Part shown: positions 17,934 to 27,049 of the stretch, one piece after another
Position numbering within the stretch: position 1 is the stretch's first letter
Layout of the letters: every line of letters starts with the position of its first letter
Source of the DNA: an uncultured Spirochaetaceae bacterium
GTDB taxonomy: Bacteria; Spirochaetota; Spirochaetia; Sphaerochaetales; Sphaerochaetaceae
Length of the DNA: 64,000 nucleotides
Assembly (NCBI GenBank): GCA_944389505.1
Contig: CALXMP010000004.1
Span: 1 to 64,000, forward strand
Direction of reading: 5' to 3'
Program-made: the position numbers and the translations under genes
Notes under the pieces: generated by a model
Databases searched by the model: none
What the model was told of the DNA's origin: nothing
What the model saw: the letters and a program-made list of their open reading frames with translations, nothing else

Positions 17934-18623
17934 TCACCTATCGCGTATAAATACATTTTCTATATGAGTTCTTAGTATTGCGCTATAGGCTTCAAGCTCC
18001 TCAGCAGAGGGGGCTGAGAATATAGGGTTGATGATATCTCCTGCATCTGAATAGCTTTGCAGATAATAAACATGGCTATGCCTGGCCATATACGCTATTT
18101 TCCTGAAAGATTCTTCATCGTGGAGCTCATGCATCACTGTCGTACGGAACTCATACATCACTTTGTCCTCTGCAAGGTACTCCACAGAGCGCTCGATAAG
18201 CGACGGATCGAAGCCCGCGATGCCTGCAGTCTCGGGGTACTTGTCAAGGGAATTCTTTATATCCATAGCGACATAGTCCACCCCGCTCTCAACAGCCTTC
18301 TGCAGTACATCAGGCCTGTAGCCATTGGTATCGAGCTTAACACTATATCCGATGTCCTTGAGACGCTTTATATAGTCGATGAGATCACTGGCAAGAGTCG
18401 GCTCCCCTCCTGTTACGACAACACCATCTAGAAGGCCTTTCCTCTTTTTGAGGTATGAGAATATCTCATCATCGGGTATAGCCTCCTCCGTATCAGGATG
18501 GAGGACAAGGGCCGCATTCTGGCAGAACGGACAGCGGAAATTGCAGGCACCGGTAAAGAGTATCGCTGCAACCTTCCCTGGATAATCGACAAGCGTCATC
18601 TTCTGAAGACCATGTATGAGCAT
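17934..18623 (-). CDS. nrdG: anaerobic ribonucleoside-triphosphate reductase activating protein
   Basis: A 229-residue radical SAM enzyme. Cys27, Cys31 and Cys34 in CNFRCPFC bind the 4Fe-4S cluster, and VVTGGEPTL is the SAM-binding GGE motif. It generates the glycyl radical on NrdD Gly664. TLVDYPGKVAAILFTG is the usual start of this NrdG type (longer than the 154-residue E. coli enzyme). The gene precedes nrdD on the same strand. nrdD has its own promoter and NrdR boxes in the gap, so the two may be partly uncoupled. Confidence 0.92.
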   Translation of the reverse strand: MLIHGLQKMTLVDYPGKVAAILFTGACNFRCPFCQNAALVLHPDTEEAIPDDEIFSYLKKRKGLLDGVVVTGGEPTLASDLIDYIKRLKDIGYSVKLDTNGYRPDVLQKAVESGVDYVAMDIKNSLDKYPETAGIAGFDPSLIERSVEYLAEDKVMYEFRTTVMHELHDEESFRKIAYMARHSHVYYLQSYSDAGDIINPIFSAPSAEELEAYSAILRTHIENVFIRDR

Positions 18624-18642
18624 ACAGCGATTATATGCGATA

Positions 18643-18675
18643 AGAGAGAAAGAACAAGGGCGGTTGCCCGCCCTT
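18643..18675 (-). terminator. probable intrinsic terminator of valS
   Basis: AAGGGCGG and CCGCCCTT form a perfect eight-pair stem with a four-base loop. On the minus strand it is followed by a U-rich GTTCTTTCTCTCTT. It lies between the valS stop and the nrdG start. Confidence 0.7.
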
Positions 18676-18682
18676 ATGCCGA

Positions 18683-21331
18683 TCAGAATGACTCAAGAAG
18701 CTTAATATGCTCCTTTGCCTTCCCTATCTTCTCCTCGAACTCAGCCTTCTTCCCCTTCTCCTTCTCTATGGCCTCCGGCTTAGCATGGGAGATGAAGTTC
18801 TCATTGGAGAGCTTCTTCTCTGATGCCTCAAGAAGCGCTGTGTTCTTCTGTATCTCGTTCTCAAGCCTCTTTATCTCCGCCTCGATATCAATAGCGTCAC
18901 GGACAAAGACAAAGGCCTCGAATCCGATAGCGGTTGCAGGGAATGCACCCTTCACATCCTCGCTTCCGTCTGTATCGATCGTAACGGATGATGCTGTCAT
19001 GAATGACTTCATAAGATCGGATTCCTGGCGGAAGAACGCGGCCGCAGGGGAATCCTCCATCCTGATCACGACCTTGAGCTTCTTCTCAGGAGCAATCTGA
19101 AGGTTGGCCCTTGCAGCTCTTACAACCCTGGATGCCTCCTGCATCAGCCCAACAAGATCATCTGCTACCTTGTCCTCTGCCTCTGCAGAATACTCAGGGT
19201 ATGCAGCTGTTATCACATCACCATCATGGTTAGGAAGCTTCTGGTATATCTCCTCTGTGATGAATGAGAGGAACGGATGCATGAGCCTCATTGACTTCTC
19301 GAGAATATCCATAAGGACAGAGACGGCAAGGTTCTTCTCATCATCGCTTCCAGCAAGGAGCCTTGGCTTGGATGCCTCGATATACCAGTCGCAGTAGTCA
19401 TTCCAGAAGAAGGAATAGATAGCCTGCGCAGCTTCATTGAACCTGTAGTTCTCCATTGCATCATGGATTGTCTTCGACGCCGTATTGAGGCGGGAGTAAA
19501 TCCAGCGATCCATGATTGAGAGCTTTGATCTGTCAATCTGGACAAGCTCCCTTCCCTCCAGGTTCAGAAGAAGATATCTGGCTGCATTCCATATCTTATT
19601 GGCGAATCTTGATCCCAGGCGGAAGGACTCCATATCGATCATGACATCCTGTCCCTGAGCAGCAAGATAGCAGAGCGTGAACTTCATTGCATCCGCTCCG
19701 AAGCGGTCAATGACCTCAACCGGATCGATGCCATTGCCAAGGGACTTGGACATCTTGCGTCCCTTGATATCCCTGACAAGACCCGTTATGACGATATCAC
19801 GGAAAGGAGCCTTGCCCATGAATATCTCCGATGACATTATCATCCTGGAAATCCAGAAGAAGATGATGTCATATGCTGAGACAAGGGTATTTGTCGGGAA
19901 GAACTTCTCAAGATCAGGTGTCTTATCAGGCCATCCGAGCGTTGAGAACGGCCAGAGCCATGATGAGAACCAGGTATCGAGGACATCCTCATCCTGATGC
20001 AGATTGTGGCTATGGCAGTCCGGGCACTCTGTGACATCCGTGCGTGAGACAATCATCTTGCCGCAGTCCTGGCAGTACCATACAGGAATCCTGTGTCCCC
20101 ACCAGAGCTGACGGGAGATACACCAGTCCCTTATATTCTCCATCCAGTGCGAGTATGTATTCTCCCATCTTCTAGGATAGAAAACGATATCGCCATTCTT
20201 CCATGCAGCAAGCGCCTTATCAGCAAGAGTCTTCATAGAGACGAACCACTGCTCTGAAAGATAGGGTTCAACGGTTGTATGGCAGCGGTAGCAGTGACCG
20301 ACATCATGTACGTGATCGGTGACCTTGACAAGGTATCCGCCCTTCTCGAGATCCTCCACTACCAGAGCCCTTGCATCCTCAGCCATCATTCCACGGTACT
20401 TCTCGGGAACATTCTCATTGAGCGTTCCATCAGGATTGAGGAGGTTGATTGCCTCAAGGTCGTGGCGCTTTCCGCATTCGAAGTCATTCGGATCGTGGGC
20501 TGGCGTGATTTTTACCATGCCTGTACCGAACTCCATATCGACGAATCTGTCGGTGATGATAGGAATCTTCCTGTCTGTAAGCGGAAGCAGGAGCTCCTTG
20601 CCTACAACGCTCTTATAGCGCTCATCATCAGGATTGACAGCAACAGCAGTATCACCGAACATCGTTTCAGGACGCGTTGTCGCAACCGTTATATACCCCG
20701 ATCCATCGGCATATGGATAGCGAACATCATAGAGCTTGCCAGGGACGTTCTCATACTCTACCTCATCATCGGCAAGCGCGGTTCCGCACTTCGGGCAATA
20801 ATTGACAAGATACTTGCCCTTATAGATCAGCCCCTTCTCATAGAGTGTTACGAATGCCTCGCGGACAGCACGAGAAAGACCTTCATCCATCGTGAAGCGC
20901 TCATGATCCCAGTCACAGGAACAGCCCATCTTCTCGAGCTGGCTCTTGATGATATCATGATGCTTCTCCTTAACCTTCCATGTGCGCTCGACGAACTTCT
21001 CACGGCCAAGGTCCTGGCGCCTGAGGCCTTCCTTCTGAAGCTGTCTCTCGACAACGTTCTGCGTTGCGATGCCAGCATGGTCCGTTCCCGGAACCCAGAG
21101 CGTCGGGCGTCCATGCATCCTGTAGTACCTGATGATTATATCCTGCAGGCTGTTGTTGAGCGCATGCCCCATGTGAAGAACGCCTGTGACATTCGGTGGC
21201 GGCATGACGATCGAGAAGTGCTCTTTATCGGAATCGGAAGGGGCGAACTCGCCATTATCCTTCCAGTAAGAATAGATACGGTCCTCAAAATCCTTAGGAT
21301 CATAAGCCTTGGACAGCTCAACTGCTTTCAT
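18683..21331 (-). CDS. valS: valyl-tRNA synthetase
   Basis: An 882-residue class I synthetase charging tRNA-Val. The HIGH motif appears as HMGH at residues 53-56 after MPPPNVTGVL, and the KMSKS motif is in GRKMSKSLGN. The editing domain (CP1) and zinc-type cysteines (YCPKCG and CQDCGK) lie between. The C-terminal 70 residues form the coiled-coil arm (IEAEIKRLENEIQKN) typical of ValRS. Length is normal. The AAAGGAAGG site is eight bases before the ATG. The leader is too short for a T-box. Confidence 0.98.
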   Translation of the reverse strand: MKAVELSKAYDPKDFEDRIYSYWKDNGEFAPSDSDKEHFSIVMPPPNVTGVLHMGHALNNSLQDIIIRYYRMHGRPTLWVPGTDHAGIATQNVVERQLQKEGLRRQDLGREKFVERTWKVKEKHHDIIKSQLEKMGCSCDWDHERFTMDEGLSRAVREAFVTLYEKGLIYKGKYLVNYCPKCGTALADDEVEYENVPGKLYDVRYPYADGSGYITVATTRPETMFGDTAVAVNPDDERYKSVVGKELLLPLTDRKIPIITDRFVDMEFGTGMVKITPAHDPNDFECGKRHDLEAINLLNPDGTLNENVPEKYRGMMAEDARALVVEDLEKGGYLVKVTDHVHDVGHCYRCHTTVEPYLSEQWFVSMKTLADKALAAWKNGDIVFYPRRWENTYSHWMENIRDWCISRQLWWGHRIPVWYCQDCGKMIVSRTDVTECPDCHSHNLHQDEDVLDTWFSSWLWPFSTLGWPDKTPDLEKFFPTNTLVSAYDIIFFWISRMIMSSEIFMGKAPFRDIVITGLVRDIKGRKMSKSLGNGIDPVEVIDRFGADAMKFTLCYLAAQGQDVMIDMESFRLGSRFANKIWNAARYLLLNLEGRELVQIDRSKLSIMDRWIYSRLNTASKTIHDAMENYRFNEAAQAIYSFFWNDYCDWYIEASKPRLLAGSDDEKNLAVSVLMDILEKSMRLMHPFLSFITEEIYQKLPNHDGDVITAAYPEYSAEAEDKVADDLVGLMQEASRVVRAARANLQIAPEKKLKVVIRMEDSPAAAFFRQESDLMKSFMTASSVTIDTDGSEDVKGAFPATAIGFEAFVFVRDAIDIEAEIKRLENEIQKNTALLEASEKKLSNENFISHAKPEAIEKEKGKKAEFEEKIGKAKEHIKLLESF

Positions 21332-21361
21332 ATGAAATACCTTCCTTTGGAATACAGCTGG

Positions 21362-21390
21362 ATTCTATCAGATTACGCAGAATGGAACAA
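21362..21390 (-). promoter_or_regulatory. sigma-70 promoter of valS
   Basis: TAGAAT (21362-21367) is preceded after 17 bases by TTGTTC (21385-21390). The -10 box is strong and the -35 box weak. The leader to the valS ATG would be about 25 bases. Confidence 0.55.
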
Positions 21391-21403
21391 TATTGCCTTC
21401 ATC

Positions 21404-22444
21404 TCAGAAGATCACCAGATCAGCACCTGAAAGGCTGTAGTCAAGGACCTGCCATGACCGGAGAGGCATATCAGCCTCACCCAGGCTATCCAGAGAATCG
21501 ATGACGGCAGCAGGAATAGATGGAGATGCTTCGGCAACGGGTGTATTGTACAGTCTTGCTATATTCGCTGCTATATCCATCGCAGAAAGCCTGTCCTGCC
21601 CTGTTACAGCAAAAGATCCATCCGTATCATCGTACTCAAAGGACTGGGCGATGTAGTCAATAAATGGATCCCAGGTCGTCCTCTCCCCATTCTCATCCAC
21701 CATATTGAAGCTCATTGACTCCTGATCCGAGCGTGATGCGGCTATCATCCAGAGATTTCCCCTAGGGGAAGATCCCTGCCCGAGCTGGAGGGACATAGCC
21801 TCGGAGAGAGCCTTGCAGATGGAGAACTCCGTAGTGAACAGCTCCCCATCCGAAGCAATCTCAAGCCCATCGCTCATGGTCCCGCTTCCCAGATCTGCAA
21901 TCGTACCGGAGAAACAAGTCAGGAAGAAGGCAAGCTTATTGCACCGTATTCCATCCATAATGCTTATGAAATCAGCAGGAGAAAGGAGATCGATACCATG
22001 ATTGCTATCGGGATTATAGAAGCAGAGGGAACCATCTGCCATGCCATGGCCTGCGATAAAGTAAATCAGAAGATCGTTGCTATCAGCCTTCTTTGCAATG
22101 CTCTCAAAGGCAGGGATGACATCAGCATCAAGCGTCCACGTCCCTGCCGGCCCCGCAGAGGATACGGACGAAGAGACCCTGAAAGTGCCATTGACCTCAT
22201 CGAATATAATCTCCTCCAGCTCATCGAAGCCCGTGTGCCCAGCCTGGAAAAGCTCCTCGATAGCAAGGACGATATCATTCCTGTTAACAGTTTCCGCAAT
22301 GTATGATGCAGAGTTCTCATCGCCGAATGTCATCGTCGTCTGCACAATGTAGAGCGTCCTCGGATTATCACTATCCGTAGCAGGGCTTACAGCGCAGGAA
22401 ACCAATAGAACAATCACTGCAGATAAATAGGCCAGTTTTCTCAT
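21404..22444 (-). CDS. caspase-like (clan CD) cysteine-peptidase lipoprotein
   Basis: A 346-residue exported protein. Residues 1-16 form a lipoprotein signal ending LLVSC, with Cys17 as the lipid-modified residue. The body has the caspase-type layout: His133 in YFIAGHGMADG after a hydrophobic strand, and Cys177 in LAFFLTCFSG after another, the usual catalytic dyad of the C14/metacaspase-like superfamily. The conserved ASRSDQESMSF stretch later fits the substrate-side strand. The start at 22444 is used because it gives a proper signal peptide and has GGGGAA upstream; the longer ORF start at 22531 is unlikely. Substrate is unknown, and the protein is probably anchored at the cell envelope. Confidence 0.75.
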   Translation of the reverse strand: MRKLAYLSAVIVLLVSCAVSPATDSDNPRTLYIVQTTMTFGDENSASYIAETVNRNDIVLAIEELFQAGHTGFDELEEIIFDEVNGTFRVSSSVSSAGPAGTWTLDADVIPAFESIAKKADSNDLLIYFIAGHGMADGSLCFYNPDSNHGIDLLSPADFISIMDGIRCNKLAFFLTCFSGTIADLGSGTMSDGLEIASDGELFTTEFSICKALSEAMSLQLGQGSSPRGNLWMIAASRSDQESMSFNMVDENGERTTWDPFIDYIAQSFEYDDTDGSFAVTGQDRLSAMDIAANIARLYNTPVAEASPSIPAAVIDSLDSLGEADMPLRSWQVLDYSLSGADLVIF

Positions 22445-22549
22445 ATAAATTCCCCTGAACTTCCCCTTATGTTCTAGCACATTGCAACCCTGGCATCCAT
22501 CAGAAGCGCAGCTTGTGGAACACAATTTCAAGATTTTGCGTTAAACGTA

Positions 22550-22578
22550 TTGACAGCAGGTATCAAAATCCGTATTCT
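22550..22578 (+). promoter_or_regulatory. sigma-70 promoter of tRNA-Asn
   Basis: TTGACA (22550-22555) and TATTCT (22573-22578) are separated by 17 bases and lie about 25 bases ahead of the tRNA 5' end. Confidence 0.85.
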
Positions 22579-22602
22579 CTCCATTGTTCGAAAGAACGCA
22601 AT

Positions 22603-22675
<73 letters not shown>

Positions 22676-22680
22676 CATAA

Positions 22681-22712
22681 GACTCCTTGGAAACAGGGAG
22701 TCTTTCATTTTT
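22681..22712 (+). terminator. intrinsic terminator of tRNA-Asn
   Basis: GACTCC and GGAGTC form the stem, followed by TTTCATTTTT. It begins five bases after the tRNA. Confidence 0.85.
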
Positions 22713-22751
22713 ACCGGCTGAAATCATCTAGAGGGGAATCCAGGTATCATT

Positions 22752-23648
22752 TTGCAGCTTGATATCCTCCTTTTCTTCCAGAGTATCGCAAATCCATTTC
22801 TTGATGTGCTCATGAATCTCGTATCGATGGCAGGAGAGATCATAATCCCGCTGTTCATCATACTGCTTGTCTACTGGTGCATTGACAAGAAAAGAGGCTA
22901 TGCTGTCACGCTCTCCATGCTGACAGCCCTTATTACGACGCAGATTGTGAAGGCGATTGTAAGGTATCCTCGTCCATTCATGGTCTATCCGGAGCTGATC
23001 GGAGGAGGAAGGCTCGAGACCGCTACTGGCTACTCATTCCCCTCAGGCCACAGCACCGGCGCATCATCGTTCTACGGCTCGCTTGCAGTGCTCTTCAGAT
23101 CGAGAATACTCAGGGCAATTGCCATCATTCTCATAGTGATGGTACCTGTATCAAGGATGTATCTCGGCGTGCACTGGCCGATGGATGTGCTTGCAGGAAC
23201 AATCATAGGTCTTGTCTCTGCGTTCATGCTCGCCCCTATGTTCCTCCGCATGCAGGAGAGCAGGGAAAGCTTCCTCGCATTCACAGCAATCTATGGGATA
23301 ATATGCGCTGCAGTATCCATTCTTACAGCCATTCTTCTCGACATGGGAATCATCGAAGCCCTCGCCTTCTCCGATCTCTCCTCGAATACGGCAATCGCCG
23401 CAGGAGCGCTTATCGGAGGTAACATAGAAAAAAGATATGTGGATTTCACTTCAGATGGAAGCAGAGGAAAGAAGATAGCAAGGTATCTGGCAGGTGCTGT
23501 ATCGGCAATTGCAGTGACGGTCATCCTCATAATGCTTCCTCTGCCACATTACAGCAGGCAGTTCCTTGCATTCGCAGGACTTGGGCTCTGGGTAACAGCA
23601 GGATATCCTGCGATTGCAGTAAAACTTGGACTGATGGAAAGGGCTTAG
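22752..23648 (+). CDS. PAP2-family membrane phosphatase
   Basis: A 298-residue integral membrane phosphatase with about seven helices. All three PAP2 motifs are present: K67 to RP at 74-75, PSGH at 97-100, and SR (134-135) with His141 and Asp145. Such enzymes remove phosphate from undecaprenyl pyrophosphate, phosphatidate or similar lipids, and the active site faces outward. The start appears to be TTG at 22752 with a weak AGG upstream. The next ATG, 20 codons in, would cut the first conserved segment. The 3' end overlaps the convergent exonuclease gene by four bases. Confidence 0.9.
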   Translation: MQLDILLFFQSIANPFLDVLMNLVSMAGEIIIPLFIILLVYWCIDKKRGYAVTLSMLTALITTQIVKAIVRYPRPFMVYPELIGGGRLETATGYSFPSGHSTGASSFYGSLAVLFRSRILRAIAIILIVMVPVSRMYLGVHWPMDVLAGTIIGLVSAFMLAPMFLRMQESRESFLAFTAIYGIICAAVSILTAILLDMGIIEALAFSDLSSNTAIAAGALIGGNIEKRYVDFTSDGSRGKKIARYLAGAVSAIAVTVILIMLPLPHYSRQFLAFAGLGLWVTAGYPAIAVKLGLMERA

Positions 23649-24220
23649 ATTCTCTTCGGGTAGCGCCCGCTCTTCTCCTTATATACCCTGCGGAAGAAGC
23701 GCTTCGCCTCCTCATCATCAAAGAGATTGCTCCCGCATAGCCTGGCAAAGAGACGTCCGCAGGTATCACTGTCTGCAAGCGCATTGTGGGCATCATACTC
23801 CCATCCAAGGGATTCAGCCAGGGCTGTGAGGCTGTATGAGCGCCTGCCCTTCCAGAGCTTCCTGGAAAGGGATAGCGTGCAGAAATAATCATTATGCGGC
23901 GCTTCAATCCCCCATGCTGCGGCAGATGACCTGAGGACATTGATATCAAAAGGAGCATTATGGGCAACAAGCGGCGATGAACCGATGAATGAGGATATCT
24001 CATCCCATATATCTGCTATCGTCGGTGCCTTCATGATATCAGCAGGATCGAGATGATGGACTGCAGTGCAATGGGGGTCGAATGCAAGACGCGGTGGCCT
24101 GATAAGCGAATAATAGCTATCAAGCGTAATACCTTCCGCGTCTTTTCTGACAAGACCGATTGCACAAGCAGAATCCGGAGACCCCGATGCTGTCTCGAAA
24201 TCTATCGCAACATATTCCAT
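23645..24220 (-). CDS. DnaQ-like 3'-5' exonuclease (DEDDh)
   Basis: A 191-residue exonuclease domain protein. The DEDDh residues are visible: Asp7 and Glu9 in AIDFETA, the Asp in HNAPFDINVL, and His/Asp in HNALADSDTCGRL. It resembles the proofreading epsilon subunit of DNA polymerase III and stand-alone exonucleases such as those acting on RNA or damaged DNA. No polymerase gene adjoins it. Convergent with the PAP2 gene and followed upstream by manA. Confidence 0.88.
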   Translation of the reverse strand: MEYVAIDFETASGSPDSACAIGLVRKDAEGITLDSYYSLIRPPRLAFDPHCTAVHHLDPADIMKAPTIADIWDEISSFIGSSPLVAHNAPFDINVLRSSAAAWGIEAPHNDYFCTLSLSRKLWKGRRSYSLTALAESLGWEYDAHNALADSDTCGRLFARLCGSNLFDDEEAKRFFRRVYKEKSGRYPKRI

Positions 24221-24265
24221 ACAGGAGAGGAATATAGCAGAGAAAGACCGGTAAAACCAGTATCC

Positions 24266-25441
24266 TCAGAGAGATACAGGATCAGGAATCTCTGCGAAGA
24301 ACACCGTTCCCCTGATGTTTATCCCATAGGGAGCAGCCGAAGCAGGAATGAGCGCGCACTCGCCCTTCTCAAGCCTCAGTCCCTCTCCTTTATAGGAGAA
24401 TCTCGCAGTTCCTTCTGTGACGAGGGCAAGAGACAGCCTTCCCCCCTTCACCTCATAGCTACCGCTCGATGCGCGCCTGAGCACGAAGCTCTCGGATGGA
24501 GTATCGTACGACACCCTTCCCGATCCCGTGCGCTCTATCTGCGCCTTTGGAGCCGGGGATGCATCGAATGACATGATGCGTTCAAGCTCCTCAAGATCGA
24601 TCCTCTTCCTGGTCAGACCGCCCCTGAGGACATTATCAGAGGCATCCATCAGCTCAACGCCATTGCCAAGCACGTAGGCATGAAGGGTATCAGGCTTCAG
24701 ATACAGCGCCTCCCCTACCTGCAGATTCACGATGTTCATCATATACGGGAAGATTGCCCCGATGTCCCCTGGATACTCCTTCAGACACTTAAGAGCTATG
24801 CCCTTTCGCGTGAGGAAAAGCCCTGACCAGCTATCATCGGAGCTGTTCTCCAGCGCCTCTGAGAACTCCTTCAGGATGCTCTTCCTATTCTTGCCATCGA
24901 GTGAATACAGACCGAGGAAAAGCGACTTTATGTCCGTGGATATATCCTTCAGTATTCCAGCATAGGAAACGGGAATAAGCGCAGCAAGGTCAGCTTTCGT
25001 TATCTCGATATCCCTGAAGCCGCACATAGCTGTAATCGGAGAGAGTGCTGCAATAACCTCGGCCTTCTGGTTGTCATCCTGGTAATTGACCTCCTCACCG
25101 CGATTCCTCTTCTCCTCTTCCCTTCTCCATCCATCCTCTGCCTGGATTTTATCAGGATGGCACTGCAGCGAGAGCGGGCTAGCGATAGCAAGCACCTTGA
25201 AAAGAAGGGGCAGCTGCCCATGGAACCTCTCGTAGTCCCTCTCTCCAAGGATGGATGCATCCGATGCTATGAGCTCCGAAAGCCTCGTGCCATCCTCTGT
25301 ATATGACTCTCCAGATGGATGCGTCCCGAACCAGAGCTCAGCCTGGGGCTCTCCTGTATATCCTCCGACAAGGGATGGAATGAAATCATCATTCCCCCAT
25401 GCATAGTCCTTTACCGTTCCTTTGATCTTCCTGATGTCCAT
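24266..25441 (-). CDS. manA: mannose-6-phosphate isomerase, class I
   Basis: A 391-residue type I phosphomannose isomerase that interconverts fructose-6-phosphate and mannose-6-phosphate. It starts IRKIKGTVKDYAWGNDDFIPSL. The zinc site is marked by LSLQCHPDKIQAEDGW, the C-terminal part has YLKPDTLHAYVLGNGVELMDASDNVLRGGLT with the conserved His and Arg, and a jelly-roll domain follows. Length is standard. A MATE transporter gene lies 12 bp upstream on the same strand. Confidence 0.96.
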   Translation of the reverse strand: MDIRKIKGTVKDYAWGNDDFIPSLVGGYTGEPQAELWFGTHPSGESYTEDGTRLSELIASDASILGERDYERFHGQLPLLFKVLAIASPLSLQCHPDKIQAEDGWRREEEKRNRGEEVNYQDDNQKAEVIAALSPITAMCGFRDIEITKADLAALIPVSYAGILKDISTDIKSLFLGLYSLDGKNRKSILKEFSEALENSSDDSWSGLFLTRKGIALKCLKEYPGDIGAIFPYMMNIVNLQVGEALYLKPDTLHAYVLGNGVELMDASDNVLRGGLTRKRIDLEELERIMSFDASPAPKAQIERTGSGRVSYDTPSESFVLRRASSGSYEVKGGRLSLALVTEGTARFSYKGEGLRLEKGECALIPASAAPYGINIRGTVFFAEIPDPVSL

Positions 25442-25453
25442 GCATCCATTGTA

Positions 25454-26839
25454 TCACAGAGCGTCGCTGTTCTGTATCTTCCCCTGCTCTTTCTGCCTGA
25501 GCATCCTGTTGAAGGAGATGAAGAAGAATATCGCGGCAATGAATGTGATGAAATCGCTCAGCGGCTGCGCGATCTCGACACCGAGGATGCCGAGTTTAGA
25601 TGGCAGTATGAGAATCAGGGGGATGAAGCATATGCCCTGCCGTGCCATAGCAAGGATTGTCGCAGGAAGCGCCTGCCCCGTACTCTGCAGTCCCATGTTC
25701 GTAGTTGTCACAAGTCCTGTAAGCGGAAGGAGAATAGCCTGCAGGCGGAGCGCAGTCACCCCGATTTCCATCACATCGGGATCATCGGCCCTGAATGCCC
25801 CTATGATAGGATGGGCAAAGACTATGCAGATAGCTGCGGCGGCTGTCATTATCACGGTGCCGGTGATGGCCGTGAACCGGACTGCCTCACGCACTCTGCC
25901 ATAGCGCTCTGCGCCATAGTTGAACGATGCCACAGGCTGGAATCCCTGCCCGAATCCGAGCATTGCGCTGAAGGCGAACATCGATACCTTGCCTGCTATG
26001 CTCATAGCAGCAACAGCGGCATCGCCGAAAGCCGCTGCTGCGACATTGAGAGAAATCGATGCGATGCTGGCAAGGCCCTGCCTCATAAGAGTCGGAAGCC
26101 CTATCTTCACAATCTGGATATAGGTTCTTACGCTTCTGGAGACCCTCCTCAATGATATCCTCACACTGCTCTTTCCACGGAGGAAGAACGAGAGAAGGAT
26201 GCAGAACGATACGAGCTGGGACAGGGCTGTAGCCATCGCAGCGCCTGCTGTTCCGAATCCGAATGTGAATATGAATATAGGATCTAGAACGATATTCAGA
26301 AGACCGCCTGTCGTTATGCCGATCATGCCAAGCATGGCCTTTCCCTCGGCTCTGAGGTAGTTGTTCATAACGAACGAAAGGCACATCACCGGACACCCTA
26401 TGAAGATATACTGGGCATAGGCCTCAGCGTACGGCAGTATTGTCTCTGTAGCTCCAAGAAGTCTCATAAGCGCAGGGCGGAAGGCTATTCCGATGAATGC
26501 GAGAATCAGTGAAAGAAGGAAAGCGAAGAAGAAGCCGGAGGAGGCTGTAACCGTCGCGTCATCGTCTCTTTTCGCCCCAAGCTGGCGCGACAGGATATTC
26601 CCCGCTCCCATCCCTATCGTGAATCCAATCGCCTGGATTATAGCCATGATCGAGAACACTATGCCGACAGCCCCTGCAGCGCTCGTTCCGAGCTTCGCAA
26701 CGAAGTATGTATCAGCGGTGTTGTAGATCGCAGAGACAAGCATGCTTATGATCGTCGGGACGGCAAGACGTGTTATAAGGCGTGGCACTGGGGTTTCCGT
26801 CATCTTCCTGTAGTGTTCCATGCGCTGTTTATCGTCCAT
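25454..26839 (-). CDS. MATE-family efflux transporter (1 of 4)
   Basis: A 461-residue protein with twelve predicted membrane helices in two homologous halves. TPVPRLITRLAVPTIISMLVSAIYNTADTYFVAKLG is the standard MATE entry, and GFGQGFQPVASFNYGAERYGRV in the second half is the matching family motif. MATE proteins export cationic drugs and metabolites using proton or sodium gradients. It is very like the copy at 32412 in its opening residues (MTETPVPRLI against MTETPVKRLI). Substrate unknown. Confidence 0.93.
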   Translation of the reverse strand: MDDKQRMEHYRKMTETPVPRLITRLAVPTIISMLVSAIYNTADTYFVAKLGTSAAGAVGIVFSIMAIIQAIGFTIGMGAGNILSRQLGAKRDDDATVTASSGFFFAFLLSLILAFIGIAFRPALMRLLGATETILPYAEAYAQYIFIGCPVMCLSFVMNNYLRAEGKAMLGMIGITTGGLLNIVLDPIFIFTFGFGTAGAAMATALSQLVSFCILLSFFLRGKSSVRISLRRVSRSVRTYIQIVKIGLPTLMRQGLASIASISLNVAAAAFGDAAVAAMSIAGKVSMFAFSAMLGFGQGFQPVASFNYGAERYGRVREAVRFTAITGTVIMTAAAAICIVFAHPIIGAFRADDPDVMEIGVTALRLQAILLPLTGLVTTTNMGLQSTGQALPATILAMARQGICFIPLILILPSKLGILGVEIAQPLSDFITFIAAIFFFISFNRMLRQKEQGKIQNSDAL

Positions 26840-26854
26840 TACCGCCTCCTATGC

Positions 26855-26883
26855 TTGCAAAAGCAGAGCCTTTGTTATATTCT
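26855..26883 (+). promoter_or_regulatory. sigma-70 promoter of tRNA-Gly
   Basis: TTGCAA (26855-26860) and TATTCT (26878-26883) are 17 bases apart. The -10 hexamer is the same as in the tRNA-Asn promoter. Confidence 0.7.
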
Positions 26884-26893
26884 CATCGCATAT

Positions 26894-26965
26894 GCGACCG
26901 TCATATAGTGGCTATTACCTCAGCTTCCCAAGCTGAAGATGCGGGTTCGATTCCCGTCGGTCGCT
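26894..26965 (+). tRNA. tRNA-Gly (anticodon CCC)
   Basis: A 72-base cloverleaf with acceptor GCGACCG/CGGTCGC, anticodon stem CAGCT/AGCTG around TCCCA, and T loop TTCGATT. Anticodon CCC reads GGG codons. The discriminator is U as expected for bacterial tRNA-Gly. CCA is not encoded. It is a single-gene unit with its own promoter and terminator. Confidence 0.95.
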
Positions 26966-26971
26966 CTGCTG

Positions 26972-26998
26972 GCCCGGATCTGTCCGGGCTTTGTTTAT
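26972..26998 (+). terminator. intrinsic terminator of tRNA-Gly
   Basis: GCCCGGA and TCCGGGC form a seven-pair stem with a TCTG loop, followed by TTTGTTTAT. Confidence 0.85.
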
Positions 26999-27034
26999 CA
27001 GTGATGATTATAATCCCTTTTCACACTATTTTCA

Positions 27035-27043
27035 TGCTAGAAT
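27035..27043 (+). promoter_or_regulatory. extended -10 element giving a leaderless rfbB transcript
   Basis: TGCTAGAAT is an extended -10 box ending seven bases before the ATG at 27050. Transcription would start at or next to the A of the start codon. No ribosome binding site is present. No good -35 box is seen, as expected for extended -10 promoters. Confidence 0.5.
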
Positions 27044-27049
27044 CTGTCC

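Noticed and set aside
26894-26965. tRNA-Gly as an attachment site of an integrated element near the helicase gene.
   Set aside because: No integrase gene and no direct repeat of the tRNA 3' end were found further along the window.
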